Below the pieces are notes generated by a model that was not told the origin of the DNA, ran no database searches, and was given only the letters and a program-made list of their open reading frames with translations. Source: Ollibium composti (GTDB taxonomy: Bacteria > Pseudomonadota > Alphaproteobacteria > Rhizobiales > Rhizobiaceae). From it: DNA of 64,000 bases. The translations under genes and the position numbers were made by a program. How positions within the stretch are numbered: the stretch's first letter is position 1; the number at the start of each line of letters is the position of its first letter. Of the stretch, positions 32,661 to 42,055 are shown piece by piece. The DNA lies in contig NZ_SSNY01000005.1 of assembly GCF_004801285.1 (NCBI RefSeq), forward strand, positions 186,001 through 250,000, given 5' to 3'.

Positions 32661-33191
32661 ATGCGCATCGACGCCATAGCCACCGGCAACAACCCGCCCG
32701 AGGATGTCAACGTCATCATCGAGGTGCCGATCGGCGGCCAGCCGATCAAGTACGAGATGGACAAGCAGGCCGGCGCGCTGTTCGTCGACCGCTTCCTGCA
32801 TACTTCGATGCGCTATCCCGGCAATTACGGTTTCGTGCCGCACACGCTGTCGGGCGACGGCGATCCGATCGACGTGCTGGTGTGCAACACGCGCGAACTG
32901 GTGCCCGGTTGCGTCATCAACGTGCGGCCGATCGGTGTGCTGATCATGGAAGACAATGCCGGCCAGGACGAGAAGGTGATCGCCGTGCCCTCGCCGCACA
33001 TCACCAAGCGCTACGAAGGCGTGCTCGACTACACCGACCTGCCGCAGATCACGCTCGACCAGGTGGCGCATTTCTTCGAGCACTACAAGGATCTGGAGCC
33101 CGGCAAATGGGTCAAGATCGGCGGCTGGCACGACGCCGCCCATGCCAGGAAGATGATCGTCGAGGCGATCGAGCGCGCCAAGGGCAAATAG
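32661..33191 (+). CDS. ppa: inorganic pyrophosphatase (family I)
   Basis: A 176-residue soluble enzyme hydrolysing pyrophosphate to phosphate, pulling biosynthetic reactions forward. The metal-binding signature DGDPIDVLV is at about 67-75, and the active-site lysine/tyrosine block [11 protein letters not shown] precedes it. ATG 32661 follows AAAAGGAGACAGCC. Standard length. The preceding 176 bp contain no gene. Confidence 0.97.
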   Translation: MRIDAIATGNNPPEDVNVIIEVPIGGQPIKYEMDKQAGALFVDRFLHTSMRYPGNYGFVPHTLSGDGDPIDVLVCNTRELVPGCVINVRPIGVLIMEDNAGQDEKVIAVPSPHITKRYEGVLDYTDLPQITLDQVAHFFEHYKDLEPGKWVKIGGWHDAAHARKMIVEAIERAKGK

Positions 33192-33225
33192 GCCCAGACC
33201 GTCCTCTGGCCCAGCCGCGTCACCG

Positions 33226-33822
33226 TCAGTTGTCGACGCGGCCGAAGGCGGGCACGGCGCCGCTGGTCACGCGCTGGTCGTTGCCGCACTGAAAAGCCTT
33301 CGCTTTCTCGTCGGCGATCTTGCGGGCTTCCTCGTTGGCTTTCGGATTGCCTTCCACGGCGACGAGGCCGACCGTGCAGCCGGGCCCGCCGCCCGGCTGA
33401 CCGACCCTGGAGACGACGAGCACATCCGTCTTCGTCGTTCCGTCGTCGCTGCTTGTGACCGAGCGGCGATGGATGGCGGCAAAGGGAACAGCGACGTCCC
33501 CTTCCGTCTCAAGGCGCCATTCCACCTTGCCGGCCGATTCGTTGAAAGCGACGAAGCTCTCCCAGACGCCGGTCATGTCGGCGGCGGGAAAGCCGTAATA
33601 GATCGACTCGCGCGCATCGTCATAGGCGATCAGCACCGGATAGCCACGGTAGCCGGAGCAGGCGAGATCGGCCCAGTCGCCTTCGCCCTCCGCAGCCTGT
33701 CCATACGTGACGCAATCGGCCTTCCAGTCGAGATCGGTGTAGGCGCTGGAAATCTCGCCGGCGAAGGCGGGACGGACGGCGGCGCAGGCGACAACGGCAG
33801 CGACGGCGAGAAGGGCGCGCAT
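33226..33822 (-). CDS. secreted hypothetical protein
   Basis: A 198-residue exported protein with signal peptide MRALLAVAAVVACAAVRPAF (cleavage after AFA). The mature part starts GEISSAYTDLDWKADC and has four cysteines (two in the first half, in KADC and LACSGY, and two near PGCT and FQCG), suggesting periplasmic disulfides. Rhizobial genomes carry similar proteins of unknown function. ATG 33822 is chosen over a 22-codon longer frame because the signal peptide starts there. Convergent with ppa. Confidence 0.75.
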   Translation of the reverse strand: MRALLAVAAVVACAAVRPAFAGEISSAYTDLDWKADCVTYGQAAEGEGDWADLACSGYRGYPVLIAYDDARESIYYGFPAADMTGVWESFVAFNESAGKVEWRLETEGDVAVPFAAIHRRSVTSSDDGTTKTDVLVVSRVGQPGGGPGCTVGLVAVEGNPKANEEARKIADEKAKAFQCGNDQRVTSGAVPAFGRVDN

Positions 33823-33973
33823 GGAATGTCTCCGTTTCGGACGCGTCCAGTCTATCGCCGAAGGCGGTGGCCAGCTAGATCGGTTCACCGTTTCATGGAA
33901 ACGGCGTAACGATCTATCTCTTTGTTTTAGCGCATTTGTGCGACGCCGGACGGTCCGTCCGGCTGCAATTGCT

Positions 33974-34288
33974 CTAGCCGAGCGTCAACCGCCCGACAGC
34001 GTGAGCGAGGGTAGCGGCATCGCCGGTTATGCGGACCGTCTTCAGCCGTGAGGTGCCGCCGGTGACGACCTTGACGGTGGAGAGGGGGACGCCGAGCGCC
34101 TTAGCCAGGAGTTTTTCCAACGCCGCATTGGCTGCGCCTTTTTCCGGCACGGCGCGCACGCGCACCTTGAGATGGGTGCTGCCGTCGGCCGCTTCCGCCG
34201 CCCCTTCCAGCGCGTCCGTCGAGGATTTCGGCGTCAGCCGCACGAACACGTCGATGCCGTCGTCACGCGGCCTGACCGGCCCGCTCAT
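33974..34288 (-). CDS. DUF167 family protein (YggU)
   Basis: A 104-residue YggU/DUF167 protein. The conserved LTPKSSTDALEG start, LKVRVRAVPEKGAANAALEK (about 40-59), and VVTGGTSRLKTVRI block are all present. Function unknown. It follows the YggT gene by 9 nt; YggT and YggU pair in many bacteria. Confidence 0.92.
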   Translation of the reverse strand: MSGPVRPRDDGIDVFVRLTPKSSTDALEGAAEAADGSTHLKVRVRAVPEKGAANAALEKLLAKALGVPLSTVKVVTGGTSRLKTVRITGDAATLAHAVGRLTLG

Positions 34289-34297
34289 GACGACAGG

Positions 34298-34588
34298 TCA
34301 GCCGATCATCGGCGCCACGGTGGTGATCAGGAACTGGCGCAGGAAGAACAGCACGAGCAGCAGGATGATCGGCGAGATGTCGATGCCGCCGAGGTCTGGC
34401 ATGAAGCGGCGGATCGGCCTCAGAGCCGGCTCGGTCAGCCTGAACAGCGCGTTGCCGACTGCGCCGACGAACTGGTTGCGCGGGTTGACGACGTTGAAGG
34501 CGTAGAGCCAGGAAAAGATCGCCGAAGCGATGATGATCCACCAGTAGAGGTCGAGGGCTAGGACGAGGGTCTGAATAAGGGCGATCAT
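34298..34588 (-). CDS. YggT family membrane protein
   Basis: A 96-residue inner-membrane protein with two hydrophobic regions (about 3-27 and 72-92) flanking the YggT signature [12 protein letters not shown] and [20 protein letters not shown]. Relatives have been linked to osmotic adaptation and chloroplast thylakoid assembly. ATG 34588 follows GGAGACCGGC. It forms a two-gene operon with the YggU gene. Confidence 0.92.
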   Translation of the reverse strand: MIALIQTLVLALDLYWWIIIASAIFSWLYAFNVVNPRNQFVGAVGNALFRLTEPALRPIRRFMPDLGGIDISPIILLLVLFFLRQFLITTVAPMIG

Positions 34589-34825
34589 GCCGGTCTCCGC
34601 GTGTCGCCGACATGTAGCCATTGACGCGAAGACGGGCAAGTGGCCGCCGACGGCGCAAGAGCGATCGTCGGCTGCACGACAGGCTTCGGACACCAGTCGG
34701 AGTTAAGGCCAGCTCCGGCCGTCCTGCCGGGGCGAGCCGACGACCGCCCAAGCGGACGGTACCGGCCGCGATTTGCTCGCTTGACAGCGGACGGCCCCGC
34801 CCCATAAATGCGCCATCCGCCGAAC

Positions 34826-34901
<76 letters not shown>

Positions 34902-35076
34902 TTCGGCGGGTTATCTGCGCAGATTCCCTTTCGTTTCCAGGTGATCGGACGCCGGTCCTGCTGCCTTCGCTTCGTGCGCCGGGGCGTTTTGACTTTACGC
35001 ATGGCTTGCGTCCTGACGTGGTGGCGTTTAGCTAGGCCGCGCTTGTGCAATTCCCGCTTGTTCCGGACGGTATCCC

Positions 35077-36180
35077 ATGGCTTCCAAAACGCTCTTCCTC
35101 CTTCCTGGCGACGGCATCGGCCCCGAGGCGATGGCCGAGGTCAAGAAGCTGATCGCCGCCATGAACGAGAAACTGGGCTCCGGCTTCGTCACCGACGAGG
35201 GGCTGGTTGGCGGCTGCGCCTATGACGCCCATGGCGTGGCGATCTCCGACGCCGACATGGAAAAGGCGATGGCTGCGGACGCCGTCCTGTTCGGCGCTGT
35301 CGGTGGGCCGAAGTGGGACCCGGTGCCCTATGAGGTGCGCCCCGAGGCCGGTCTCCTGCGCCTGCGCAAGGACCTCGAACTGTTCGCCAACCTGCGCCCC
35401 GCCATCTGCTATCCGGCGCTCGCCGCCTCCTCGTCGCTGAAGCAGGAAGTGGTCGAAGGGCTCGACATATTGATCGTGCGCGAACTCACCGGCGGCGTCT
35501 ATTTCGGTGAGCCCAAGCAGATCATCGACCTCGGCAACGGCCAGAAGCGCGGCATCGACACGCAGGTCTACGATACGTTCGAGATCGAGCGCATTTCCGG
35601 CGTCGCCTTCGAGCTGGCGCGCACACGCAAGAACCACGTCACCTCGATGGAAAAGCGCAACGTCATGAAGTCGGGCGTGCTGTGGAACGAGGTGGTGACC
35701 GCCACGCACAAGGCGAAGTATTCTGACGTCAAGCTCGGCCACATGCTGGCCGACGCCGGCGGCATGCAACTCGTGCGCTGGCCCAAGCAGTTCGATGTCA
35801 TCGTCACCGACAACCTGTTCGGCGACATGCTGTCGGACGTCGCGGCGATGCTGACCGGCTCGCTCGGCATGCTGCCGTCCGCCTCGCTCGGTGCGCCCGA
35901 CGCCAAGACCGGCAAGCGCAAGGCGCTCTACGAGCCTGTGCATGGCTCGGCGCCGGACATTGCCGGCAAGGGCATCGCCAACCCGATCGCCATGATCGCG
36001 TCTTTCGCCATGTGCCTGCGCTATTCCTTCGGCATGGTGAAGGAGGCCGACGGCCTTGAGGCGGCCATCGCCGCCGTGCTCGATGACGGCCTGCGCACCA
36101 GGGACATCGCCTCGGCCGGGACGAAGGAAGTCGGCACCGCCGAGATGGGCGACGCCATCATCGCCAGGTTCTTCGCCTGA
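35077..36180 (+). CDS. leuB: 3-isopropylmalate dehydrogenase
   Basis: NAD-dependent oxidative decarboxylase of leucine synthesis, 367 residues. The start [16 protein letters not shown], the [20 protein letters not shown] block, and the signature [20 protein letters not shown] (about 247-266) are intact, followed by [12 protein letters not shown]. Located 176 bp after tRNA-Ala with no leuCD nearby. A hairpin lies 33 nt after its stop. Confidence 0.97.
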   Translation: MASKTLFLLPGDGIGPEAMAEVKKLIAAMNEKLGSGFVTDEGLVGGCAYDAHGVAISDADMEKAMAADAVLFGAVGGPKWDPVPYEVRPEAGLLRLRKDLELFANLRPAICYPALAASSSLKQEVVEGLDILIVRELTGGVYFGEPKQIIDLGNGQKRGIDTQVYDTFEIERISGVAFELARTRKNHVTSMEKRNVMKSGVLWNEVVTATHKAKYSDVKLGHMLADAGGMQLVRWPKQFDVIVTDNLFGDMLSDVAAMLTGSLGMLPSASLGAPDAKTGKRKALYEPVHGSAPDIAGKGIANPIAMIASFAMCLRYSFGMVKEADGLEAAIAAVLDDGLRTRDIASAGTKEVGTAEMGDAIIARFFA

Positions 36181-36213
36181 AAACCGGCCGAAGCCCCATT
36201 CGCATGTAGTTCA

Positions 36214-36239
36214 CCCGAGAGCAGCTTCCTGCTTTCGGG
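36214..36239 (+). terminator. hairpin after leuB, possible terminator
   Basis: CCCGAGAGCAG and CTGCTTTCGGG form an 11-bp stem (one G-U) with a CTTC loop. No U-run follows, so it may only stabilise the 3' end. Confidence 0.4.
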
Positions 36240-36326
36240 CGACGTCATCGGCAACCGAGTGCCTGCCGTCCGGCCCCGGCGGCTGCGACGATCGGCGTTG
36301 ATCCCGGCGAGGCGGCGGAGGCAGCG

Positions 36327-36896
36327 TCAGGCCGTGCCGCGCCTGATGCGCAGGAGAACATCGGCGACGATGAGGGCATGCAGCAGGAGCGCCAGACCCA
36401 GCGCTGCGCAGTGAAAGCCGGCCTCGACCGGACCGGTCGCCATAATCGTTCCTATGCCGAGCGGCAGGAATATCAGCAGGGATGTCGCCAGTCCGGGATT
36501 GTAGCGGCGGAAGCGTATGGCGGCAGCAATGTGGGTGACGCCGTTCACCAGCATCGCATAGGGCGCCACCAGCCCGTAGCCGGCGCCCCACAGATATGCG
36601 GCATAGAGCGCGGCCAGATTGAGGCCCCAGACGACGGGAATGTTGACGACAAGGACCGCCGCGACGCTGGGTGCATTGCGGCCGCCGAAGACGTGCCGAT
36701 TGACGAAGGTGCGGAAGCGGTCCCCCGTATGCTCCTCGACCTGGTGGGGCATGTAGCCCGGGCTGTGAAGGAAGATCAGCGCGAGCGGCAAGGCATAGGC
36801 CGCGTGAACGAGAGGCCATAGGGCCAGAAGCGCCGCCGCCATGAACCCGGCTGCCGCCACCCACCGGCTCGCAAGCCACATCCTCAGGTTCCCCAT
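36327..36896 (-). CDS. HXXEE domain membrane protein
   Basis: A 189-residue multi-pass membrane protein. The family motif HXXEE is seen as HQVEEH (about 50-55), and further His/Asn residues lie in helices (NRHVFGG, GVTHIAAAI). About six hydrophobic segments. Members are often annotated as putative membrane-bound metal-dependent enzymes; no activity is proven. ATG 36896 follows GAGGCGGATGG. Downstream of the CSD-DUF805 gene with a 105-bp gap. Confidence 0.8.
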   Translation of the reverse strand: MGNLRMWLASRWVAAAGFMAAALLALWPLVHAAYALPLALIFLHSPGYMPHQVEEHTGDRFRTFVNRHVFGGRNAPSVAAVLVVNIPVVWGLNLAALYAAYLWGAGYGLVAPYAMLVNGVTHIAAAIRFRRYNPGLATSLLIFLPLGIGTIMATGPVEAGFHCAALGLALLLHALIVADVLLRIRRGTA

Positions 36897-37001
36897 CCAT
36901 CCGCCTCGATTGAAACAACGGTGCCGACAAGTCCGCACGGCGGCGATGTCGGCGTCCTCATGGCTCCCGGCGGCCGTCATGCTGCCCTGCTCCCCGGTCT
37001 G

Positions 37002-37724
37002 TCAGAGCCGGATGCCTTCCGGCACGGAACCCCATCTGTTGTCCTGTCTCTGGCTGGGAAGCAGCGTGAAGACGAAAACGATCAGCGCGCCGATATAGGG
37101 TACGAACACCAGCAGGTAGAACCAGCCCGACAGGCCCATGTCGTGGATGCGGCGCACCGTGATCGCCACTCCCGGCAGGAGGGTCGCGAGCACGAACAGG
37201 CCCAGGGCGGCCATAGTGAGCAGCGGTCCGTCGCTGCTGTCCAGATTGCCGGCCGCGCCATCGACGAACAGGCCGATGAAGCAGATGGCCAGTGCCGCGA
37301 CGGTCCAGAACAGGAAATAGCCCCAATATTCCTTGCGGCGCGCGCGGCCGCGAAAGGTGGCGTAGTTTTCCGTCAGGCCGCGCCGGAAATAGGCCCACAG
37401 GCCGGTCGAGCGGGGCCGGCCGGCATCCGCGACGGCGAGCCTGCCGAAATGCGGCGGCGCCGTGGGCGCGGCGGCAGCCGGTTCCATCGGCGTCGGGCCT
37501 GGCTGCCACGGTGTTGCCGGGGCGGCGTCGTCGGCCGCCGCAGCGCGGATCGTGAAAATGGCGCGCGCCTTGTCGCCGTTCGGCTGGAACTCGACGACCG
37601 CGCCCTTTTCCATAGGCATCTGCCGACGCAGGTCCTCGGCAACAAAGGTGTAGCGGTTGCCATCCGCGCCGTGGATGAAGCCGAAGCCCTGCGCCTCGTC
37701 GTAGTGGAGAACCTCACCGCGCAT
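37002..37724 (-). CDS. cold-shock domain fused to DUF805 membrane domain
   Basis: A 240-residue two-domain protein. Residues 1-62 form a cold-shock-like OB fold with the RNP1-type GFGFIHG and a second FVAEDL strand region. A Pro/Ala linker (about 65-105) follows, then a DUF805 domain with FRGRARRKEYWGYFLFW (about 124-140), four hydrophobic helices and the diagnostic RRIHDMGLSGWF loop near 195. The start ATG at 37724 begins MRGEVLHYDEAQG. The fusion would tether a nucleic-acid-binding domain to the inner membrane; function unknown. Confidence 0.85.
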   Translation of the reverse strand: MRGEVLHYDEAQGFGFIHGADGNRYTFVAEDLRRQMPMEKGAVVEFQPNGDKARAIFTIRAAAADDAAPATPWQPGPTPMEPAAAAPTAPPHFGRLAVADAGRPRSTGLWAYFRRGLTENYATFRGRARRKEYWGYFLFWTVAALAICFIGLFVDGAAGNLDSSDGPLLTMAALGLFVLATLLPGVAITVRRIHDMGLSGWFYLLVFVPYIGALIVFVFTLLPSQRQDNRWGSVPEGIRL

Positions 37725-38117
37725 GACCGCCCCCGCCTCGAATGCCGCACGATGTGCAAAGATCGGCCGTCCTGCAAGAGCCAGCGGCAAAACGGCCTCG
37801 TGCGGCGGGCGACCGCAGGCAAGCCGATTGACTCCTTTGGCAAAGCGCGTAAAAGCCACCGCCGAACAGGAACGTTCTCGATGCGCGGCATATTGATGGC
37901 GCTGTTTGCCCTCGATTTCCCCGGCCACCGTGTGGCCGGCGGCACTGTCGCGCGCCTGTCCTCGACCAAAACCACGGCCAAAAAAGCGACCGTCACCACG
38001 GTCTGATCTCCCTTGGCCAGCTCGCCCTCTCCCCGGGTCCGGCCCGAGGGAGGTGGGACCCGCACCGGCCGGCGGGTTCTCTCGAAGCAACCAAGCGGAG
38101 AGCGACAGGAGATTTCG
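37725..38117. other. 393-bp region between CSD-DUF805 gene and asd
   Basis: No secure gene. A 41-codon frame (37881-38006, plus strand, MRGILMALFALDFPGHRVAG start) has a weak AGGAA site and no known relatives to me. Close to asd, two mutually exclusive hairpins can form: CTCCCCGGG/CCCGAGGGAG (38029-38052) and GGGTCC/GGACCC (38035-38061). They may be a decayed palindromic element or an mRNA leader of asd. Confidence 0.45.
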
Positions 38118-39152
38118 ATGGGTTTCAAGGTTGCGGTAGTCGGTGCCACGGGCAATGTGGGCCGCGAGATGCTCAACATTCTGGAAGAACGCGGCTTCCC
38201 CGCCGACGAGGTGGTGGCGCTCGCCTCGCGGCGCAGCCAGGGCACGGAAGTGTCCTATGGCGACCGCACGCTGAAGGTGAAGGCACTCGATACCTACGAT
38301 TTCTCCGACACCGACATCGCGGTGATGTCGGCTGGCGGCAACGTGTCGAAGGAATGGTCGCCGAAGATCGGCAGGCAGGGCTGCGTCGTCATCGATAATT
38401 CCTCGGCCTTCCGCTATGACCCGGACGTGCCGCTGATCGTGCCGGAAGTGAATCCGGACGCGATCGTCGGCTTTTCCAAGAAGAACATCATCGCCAACCC
38501 GAACTGCTCGACCGCGCAGATGGTGGTGGCGCTGAAGCCGCTGCATGACGCGGCGACCATCAAGCGCATCGTCGTCTCCACCTACCAGTCGGTGTCCGGC
38601 GCCGGCAAGGAAGGCATGGACGAGCTGTTCACGCAGACGCGCGCCGTCTTCGTCGCCGATCCGGTCGAGGCCAAGAAGTTCACCAAGCGCATCGCCTTCA
38701 ACGTCATCCCGCACATCGACGTGTTCATGGACGACGGCTCCACCAAGGAAGAGTGGAAGATGGTGGCCGAGACGAAGAAGATGCTCGACCCAAAGATCAA
38801 GCTCACTGCCACCTGCGTGCGCGTGCCGGTGTTCATCGGCCATTCCGAGGCGGTCAACGTCGAGTTTGAAAAGCCGATCTCGGCCGACGAGGCGCGCGAC
38901 ATCCTGCGCGAGGCGCCGGGCTGCCTTGTCGTCGACAAGCGCGAGGACGGCGGCTACATCACGCCGATCGAGAGCGCCGGCGAGGATGCGACCTATATCT
39001 CCCGCATCCGCGAGGATTCGACGCTCGACAACGCGCTGAACCTGTGGATCGTCTCCGACAACCTGCGCAAGGGTGCTGCGCTCAATGTCCTCCAGATCGC
39101 CGAATTGCTGATCGCGCGCGGTCTGATCCAGCCGAAGAAGCAGGCGGCTTGA
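38118..39152 (+). CDS. asd: aspartate-semialdehyde dehydrogenase
   Basis: NADPH-dependent enzyme making aspartate semialdehyde for Lys, Met, Thr and diaminopimelate synthesis. The product has 344 residues. The Rossmann start KVAVVGATGNVGREML, the catalytic cysteine in NPNCSTAQMV (near 130) and the QSVSGAGKEGMDEL block are intact, as is the C-terminal histidine region. ATG 38118 follows GACAGGAGATTTCG. A GC-palindrome-rich spacer (39153-39263) follows. Confidence 0.97.
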   Translation: MGFKVAVVGATGNVGREMLNILEERGFPADEVVALASRRSQGTEVSYGDRTLKVKALDTYDFSDTDIAVMSAGGNVSKEWSPKIGRQGCVVIDNSSAFRYDPDVPLIVPEVNPDAIVGFSKKNIIANPNCSTAQMVVALKPLHDAATIKRIVVSTYQSVSGAGKEGMDELFTQTRAVFVADPVEAKKFTKRIAFNVIPHIDVFMDDGSTKEEWKMVAETKKMLDPKIKLTATCVRVPVFIGHSEAVNVEFEKPISADEARDILREAPGCLVVDKREDGGYITPIESAGEDATYISRIREDSTLDNALNLWIVSDNLRKGAALNVLQIAELLIARGLIQPKKQAA

Positions 39153-39263
39153 TTTGTCCTCACGCTGTCGCCGCTTCGCGGCTCGCTCCGGACGGGGCGC
39201 GCCACGAGGCGCGACGCGCGGTCGCGCTTGCGGCCTTTGGCCGTTCGCTCTTTCGCACTGCTG

Positions 39264-39722
39264 ATGGCCCCTAGTTCGGTCGAAATTGTCGAACTGCGTC
39301 GGGCGACGATGTCCGACGCGCCGGCGATTGCGCGGGTGCTGCGGCTATCGCTGGAGTCACTCGTCTGGATGCCGAAGCTGCATACGCCGGACGAAGACCT
39401 CGCCTTCATCCGCGACACGGTGCTGCCGCGGCAGTCCGTCACCGTGGCAGAGGCCGGCGGTGAAATCGTCGGCTTCGTCGCCGTGCATGAGGGATGGCTG
39501 AATCTGCTCTATCTCAGCCCCGAATGGACCGGGCAGGGTATCGGCGGTCGCCTGCTTGAAGCGGCGACGGCGGGGGCGGGCGAGGCGAAGCTCTATTGCT
39601 TCCAGGCCAATGCCGGCGCCCGCCGTTTCTATGAACGGCACGGCTTTCGCGCTTCGGCCTTCTCTGCCGGCTCAGCCAATGAAGAAGGCCTGCCGGACGT
39701 GCTCTACACCCGGCGCGGATAG
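39264..39722 (+). CDS. GNAT-family N-acetyltransferase
   Basis: A 152-residue acetyltransferase. ELRRATMSDAPAIARVLR opens the fold, the acetyl-CoA loop is LSPEWTGQGIGGRLLEAA (about 87-104), and the C-terminal NAGARRFYERHGF motif is intact. Substrate unknown. ATG 39264 is chosen for domain fit; no clear ribosome site. Upstream sequence is rich in short GC palindromes. Confidence 0.88.
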   Translation: MAPSSVEIVELRRATMSDAPAIARVLRLSLESLVWMPKLHTPDEDLAFIRDTVLPRQSVTVAEAGGEIVGFVAVHEGWLNLLYLSPEWTGQGIGGRLLEAATAGAGEAKLYCFQANAGARRFYERHGFRASAFSAGSANEEGLPDVLYTRRG

Positions 39723-39895
39723 GGCAGGGCGTGTCGGCCGGCACCGTGCTTCGATCTCCTGTGTAAGATGCGGAAACGGCGGGGTTTTTCACTCGCGCGG
39801 GATCGATATTGCCAGATCGGTTTTGCGGTGCAGCACCGTCGATGTTTGACGGATTTGCCGCAAATAATTGCCTTTGAACGAAAAATATGCTTTTA

Positions 39896-39911
39896 TTGAA
39901 TGATCATTCAA
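39896..39911. promoter_or_regulatory. operator palindrome, site 1 (before Rieske oxygenase)
   Basis: TTGAATGATCATTCAA, a perfect 16-bp palindrome, 11 bp before the start codon of the Rieske gene in an AT-rich promoter. It is nearly identical to the sites at 43555 and 53195 and similar to BetI-type boxes with a TTGAACGTTCAA core. Confidence 0.85.
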
Positions 39912-39922
39912 CAAATAAGAGC

Positions 39923-41131
39923 ATGACGATGAACCCGCACCTGCGCGATGTGGCCGTTCCCAACGATTGGGATCGCAGGGGCCTGCCGGGCTGGAGTTAT
40001 CATTCCAACGCGCTTCTCGACCTGGAGAAGGAGCATCTCTTCCGCAACCACTGGCAGATCGTCGGCCATGTCAGCGACGTGCCGAACGCCGGCGACTATC
40101 TGACCATGGACGTGGTCGGCGAGCGGGCGCTTGTCGTGCGCGGCAAGGATGGCGTGGTGCGCGGCTTCCATAACCTTTGCCGCCATCGCGGTTCGCGCGT
40201 CGTGGCCGACGAGAAGGGCACCTGCGGGAACGCGCTTGTGTGCCCTTTCCACGGCTGGGTCTACAATCTCGACGGCACGCTGAGGGGCGCCGCCCGCCCG
40301 CGGTCTTTTCCCGACCTCGACAAGCGGGAATTCGGCCTCGTCCCGCTCGACCTCGAAATCTGGATGGGTTTCATTTTCATCCGCTTCCGCAACGGCGGGC
40401 CGCAGGCTTCGGTGGCGGAGCTTCTGAAGCCGATCGAGGCGGAGATTTCCCATTACCGCGTTGCCGACATGGTGCCGTCCTGGGGCATCTGGACGCAGAA
40501 GACGCCGGTCAACTGGAAGTCGGTGCGCGACGTCGACAACGAAGGCTATCACGTCGCCATGGCGCATCCGGCCTTGCAGGACCTCTATGGCACCACCTAT
40601 TACGACGAGCCCTTCGTCAACGGCGTGTCGCGTTCCTTCGCTACCTACAATCCGCATGCCGGGCGCCGCTGGAGCGTCAGGCAATACGTCAAGATCGCGC
40701 CGCGGCCGCAGCGCCTGCCGGAGCGCCTGCGCGAAGCCTGGGTTTACTACGGCATCTTCCCCAATGCGGTGATCGCGCTGACGCCCGAGACGGCGCAGTT
40801 CTATCAGGAATTCCCGCTGTCGACCGGCGAGACGTTGCTGCGCGGCGCCATCTACCGCTACCGCGACGAGACGCGCGAGCAGGCCGCCGCCCGTTACCTC
40901 GCCTACCGCGTCGACCGCGACACGATGGCCGAGGACGTGCAGCTTTCGGTATGGTCGAACGAGTCCATGCTTTCGGAGGCCTTCGCCGGCTTCTTCCTCT
41001 CGGACCTGGAATACGGCGTGCGCACCCATCACGACCACCTGCGTCGGCAGTTGCCGGTGCTCGATCTGGCAACGGCGCCCGACGAGAAGGATATGGGAGC
41101 ACTCAACGAGGCGTTGGCGAGCCGGGGCTGA
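39923..41131 (+). CDS. Rieske non-heme iron oxygenase alpha subunit, quaternary-amine type
   Basis: A 402-residue oxygenase. The Rieske [2Fe-2S] ligands are C86-x-H88 and C107-x2-H110; the mononuclear iron site is in NWKSVRDVDNEGYHVAMAH with H210 and H215. The bridging residue normally Asp (DxYH) is Glu here (E207 in NEGYH), as described for carnitine and related quaternary-ammonium oxygenases. Such enzymes hydroxylate an N-methyl or adjacent carbon, releasing formaldehyde or splitting the C-N bond. No reductase gene is present in the window. Operator site 1 lies just upstream; a frameshifted acetyltransferase follows. Confidence 0.9.
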   Translation: MTMNPHLRDVAVPNDWDRRGLPGWSYHSNALLDLEKEHLFRNHWQIVGHVSDVPNAGDYLTMDVVGERALVVRGKDGVVRGFHNLCRHRGSRVVADEKGTCGNALVCPFHGWVYNLDGTLRGAARPRSFPDLDKREFGLVPLDLEIWMGFIFIRFRNGGPQASVAELLKPIEAEISHYRVADMVPSWGIWTQKTPVNWKSVRDVDNEGYHVAMAHPALQDLYGTTYYDEPFVNGVSRSFATYNPHAGRRWSVRQYVKIAPRPQRLPERLREAWVYYGIFPNAVIALTPETAQFYQEFPLSTGETLLRGAIYRYRDETREQAAARYLAYRVDRDTMAEDVQLSVWSNESMLSEAFAGFFLSDLEYGVRTHHDHLRRQLPVLDLATAPDEKDMGALNEALASRG

Positions 41132-41252
41132 GCCCGTTTCAGGGAAGAATCCACGTCCGGTCCCATTTCTCGAGCAGCGCCGGTCGGTGCCCCCGCTTGC
41201 CGGCAATACGATCGAGGAACATACTGGCCGGCAGGCAAGCGGGGGCTTGGAC

Positions 41253-42045
41253 ATGGCCGGCTATTTCGGAACGCAGCGCCAACAGTTGCTCCAAGAGCGC
41301 ACGCATACATTCAGGGACTGGATGGCGGAGACGCCCGGCATCTACAACGCCGGGCGTTTTATCGGCACGGACGATCCGGACAGGGCGGTATGGAGAGATC
41401 TCGAAACGATACTCGATCGCGACGGCATCCTGGGCCTGCGCATGGTGACGCGGGATCAGGCGTCTCGTTTCTTTCCGGGGCTGGAAGCCAGAGGCTACCG
41501 GATCGACACCTGGGACATTTTCACCGCGGCGGTCGCCGATATCGCCGACAGGGTGGCAAGCATCCTGTCGTCCGGCCTGCCCGCAGGCGTTCGCGCCTGC
41601 CCGCCACTATCCGGACCGGAAGGCGACGATACGCCGCCTGCAGCAATTCCTGGCCGACAACGGCATGGCGCCGTTTTCCGGCACGATGCTGGCCGGCACT
41701 CCTCCGGTCGCCAGGACGATCGCGCTGGAGAATGCCGATGGCGCCATCGTCGCCTGCGGGCATGCCTATTTTCCACACAACCGTCACAGCCGGTTCAGCC
41801 GCTACGCCTGGATCGGCCTGATCGCCGTGGCGGCATCTCAACGCGGCAGCGGACTAGGCCGGGTTGTCAACGCCATGCTGCTCGATGCGGCCGCGCGAGA
41901 ACTCGGCGCCGACCATGTCTATGAACTGGTCGGCGCCACGAATATCGCTTCCCGGCGGATGGTCGAAAGCTGCGGCCTGCGCATTGCGGGCGATCTCGTC
42001 TGCGGCGTCGCCACTCCGGCACAGGAAGACCGCTTCACGCGGTAG
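41253..42045 (+). pseudogene. frameshifted GNAT-type acetyltransferase
   Basis: The N-terminal half (MAGYFGTQRQQLLQERTHTF onward) reads from 41253 to about 41590. The protein-like sequence then continues in the next frame (RHYPDRKATIRRLQQFLADN, then the acetyl-CoA loop AASQRGSGLGRVVNAMLLDA and NIASRRMVESCGLR) to the stop at 42045. The break lies in or near a CCTGCCCGC direct repeat (41578 and 41598), with one extra base or two missing. Either a real pseudogene or a sequencing error. It follows the Rieske gene by 121 bp and may belong to its transcript. Confidence 0.8.
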
Positions 42046-42055
42046 CTGCCGGCCG

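Noticed and set aside
37881..38006. 41-codon plus-strand frame upstream of asd
   Set aside because: Weak AGGAA site, no known relatives and no conserved features; not called as a gene.
39153..39263. Mobile element between asd and the GNAT gene
   Set aside because: Rich in short GC palindromes but no paired arms, terminal repeats or transposase; at most an eroded element.
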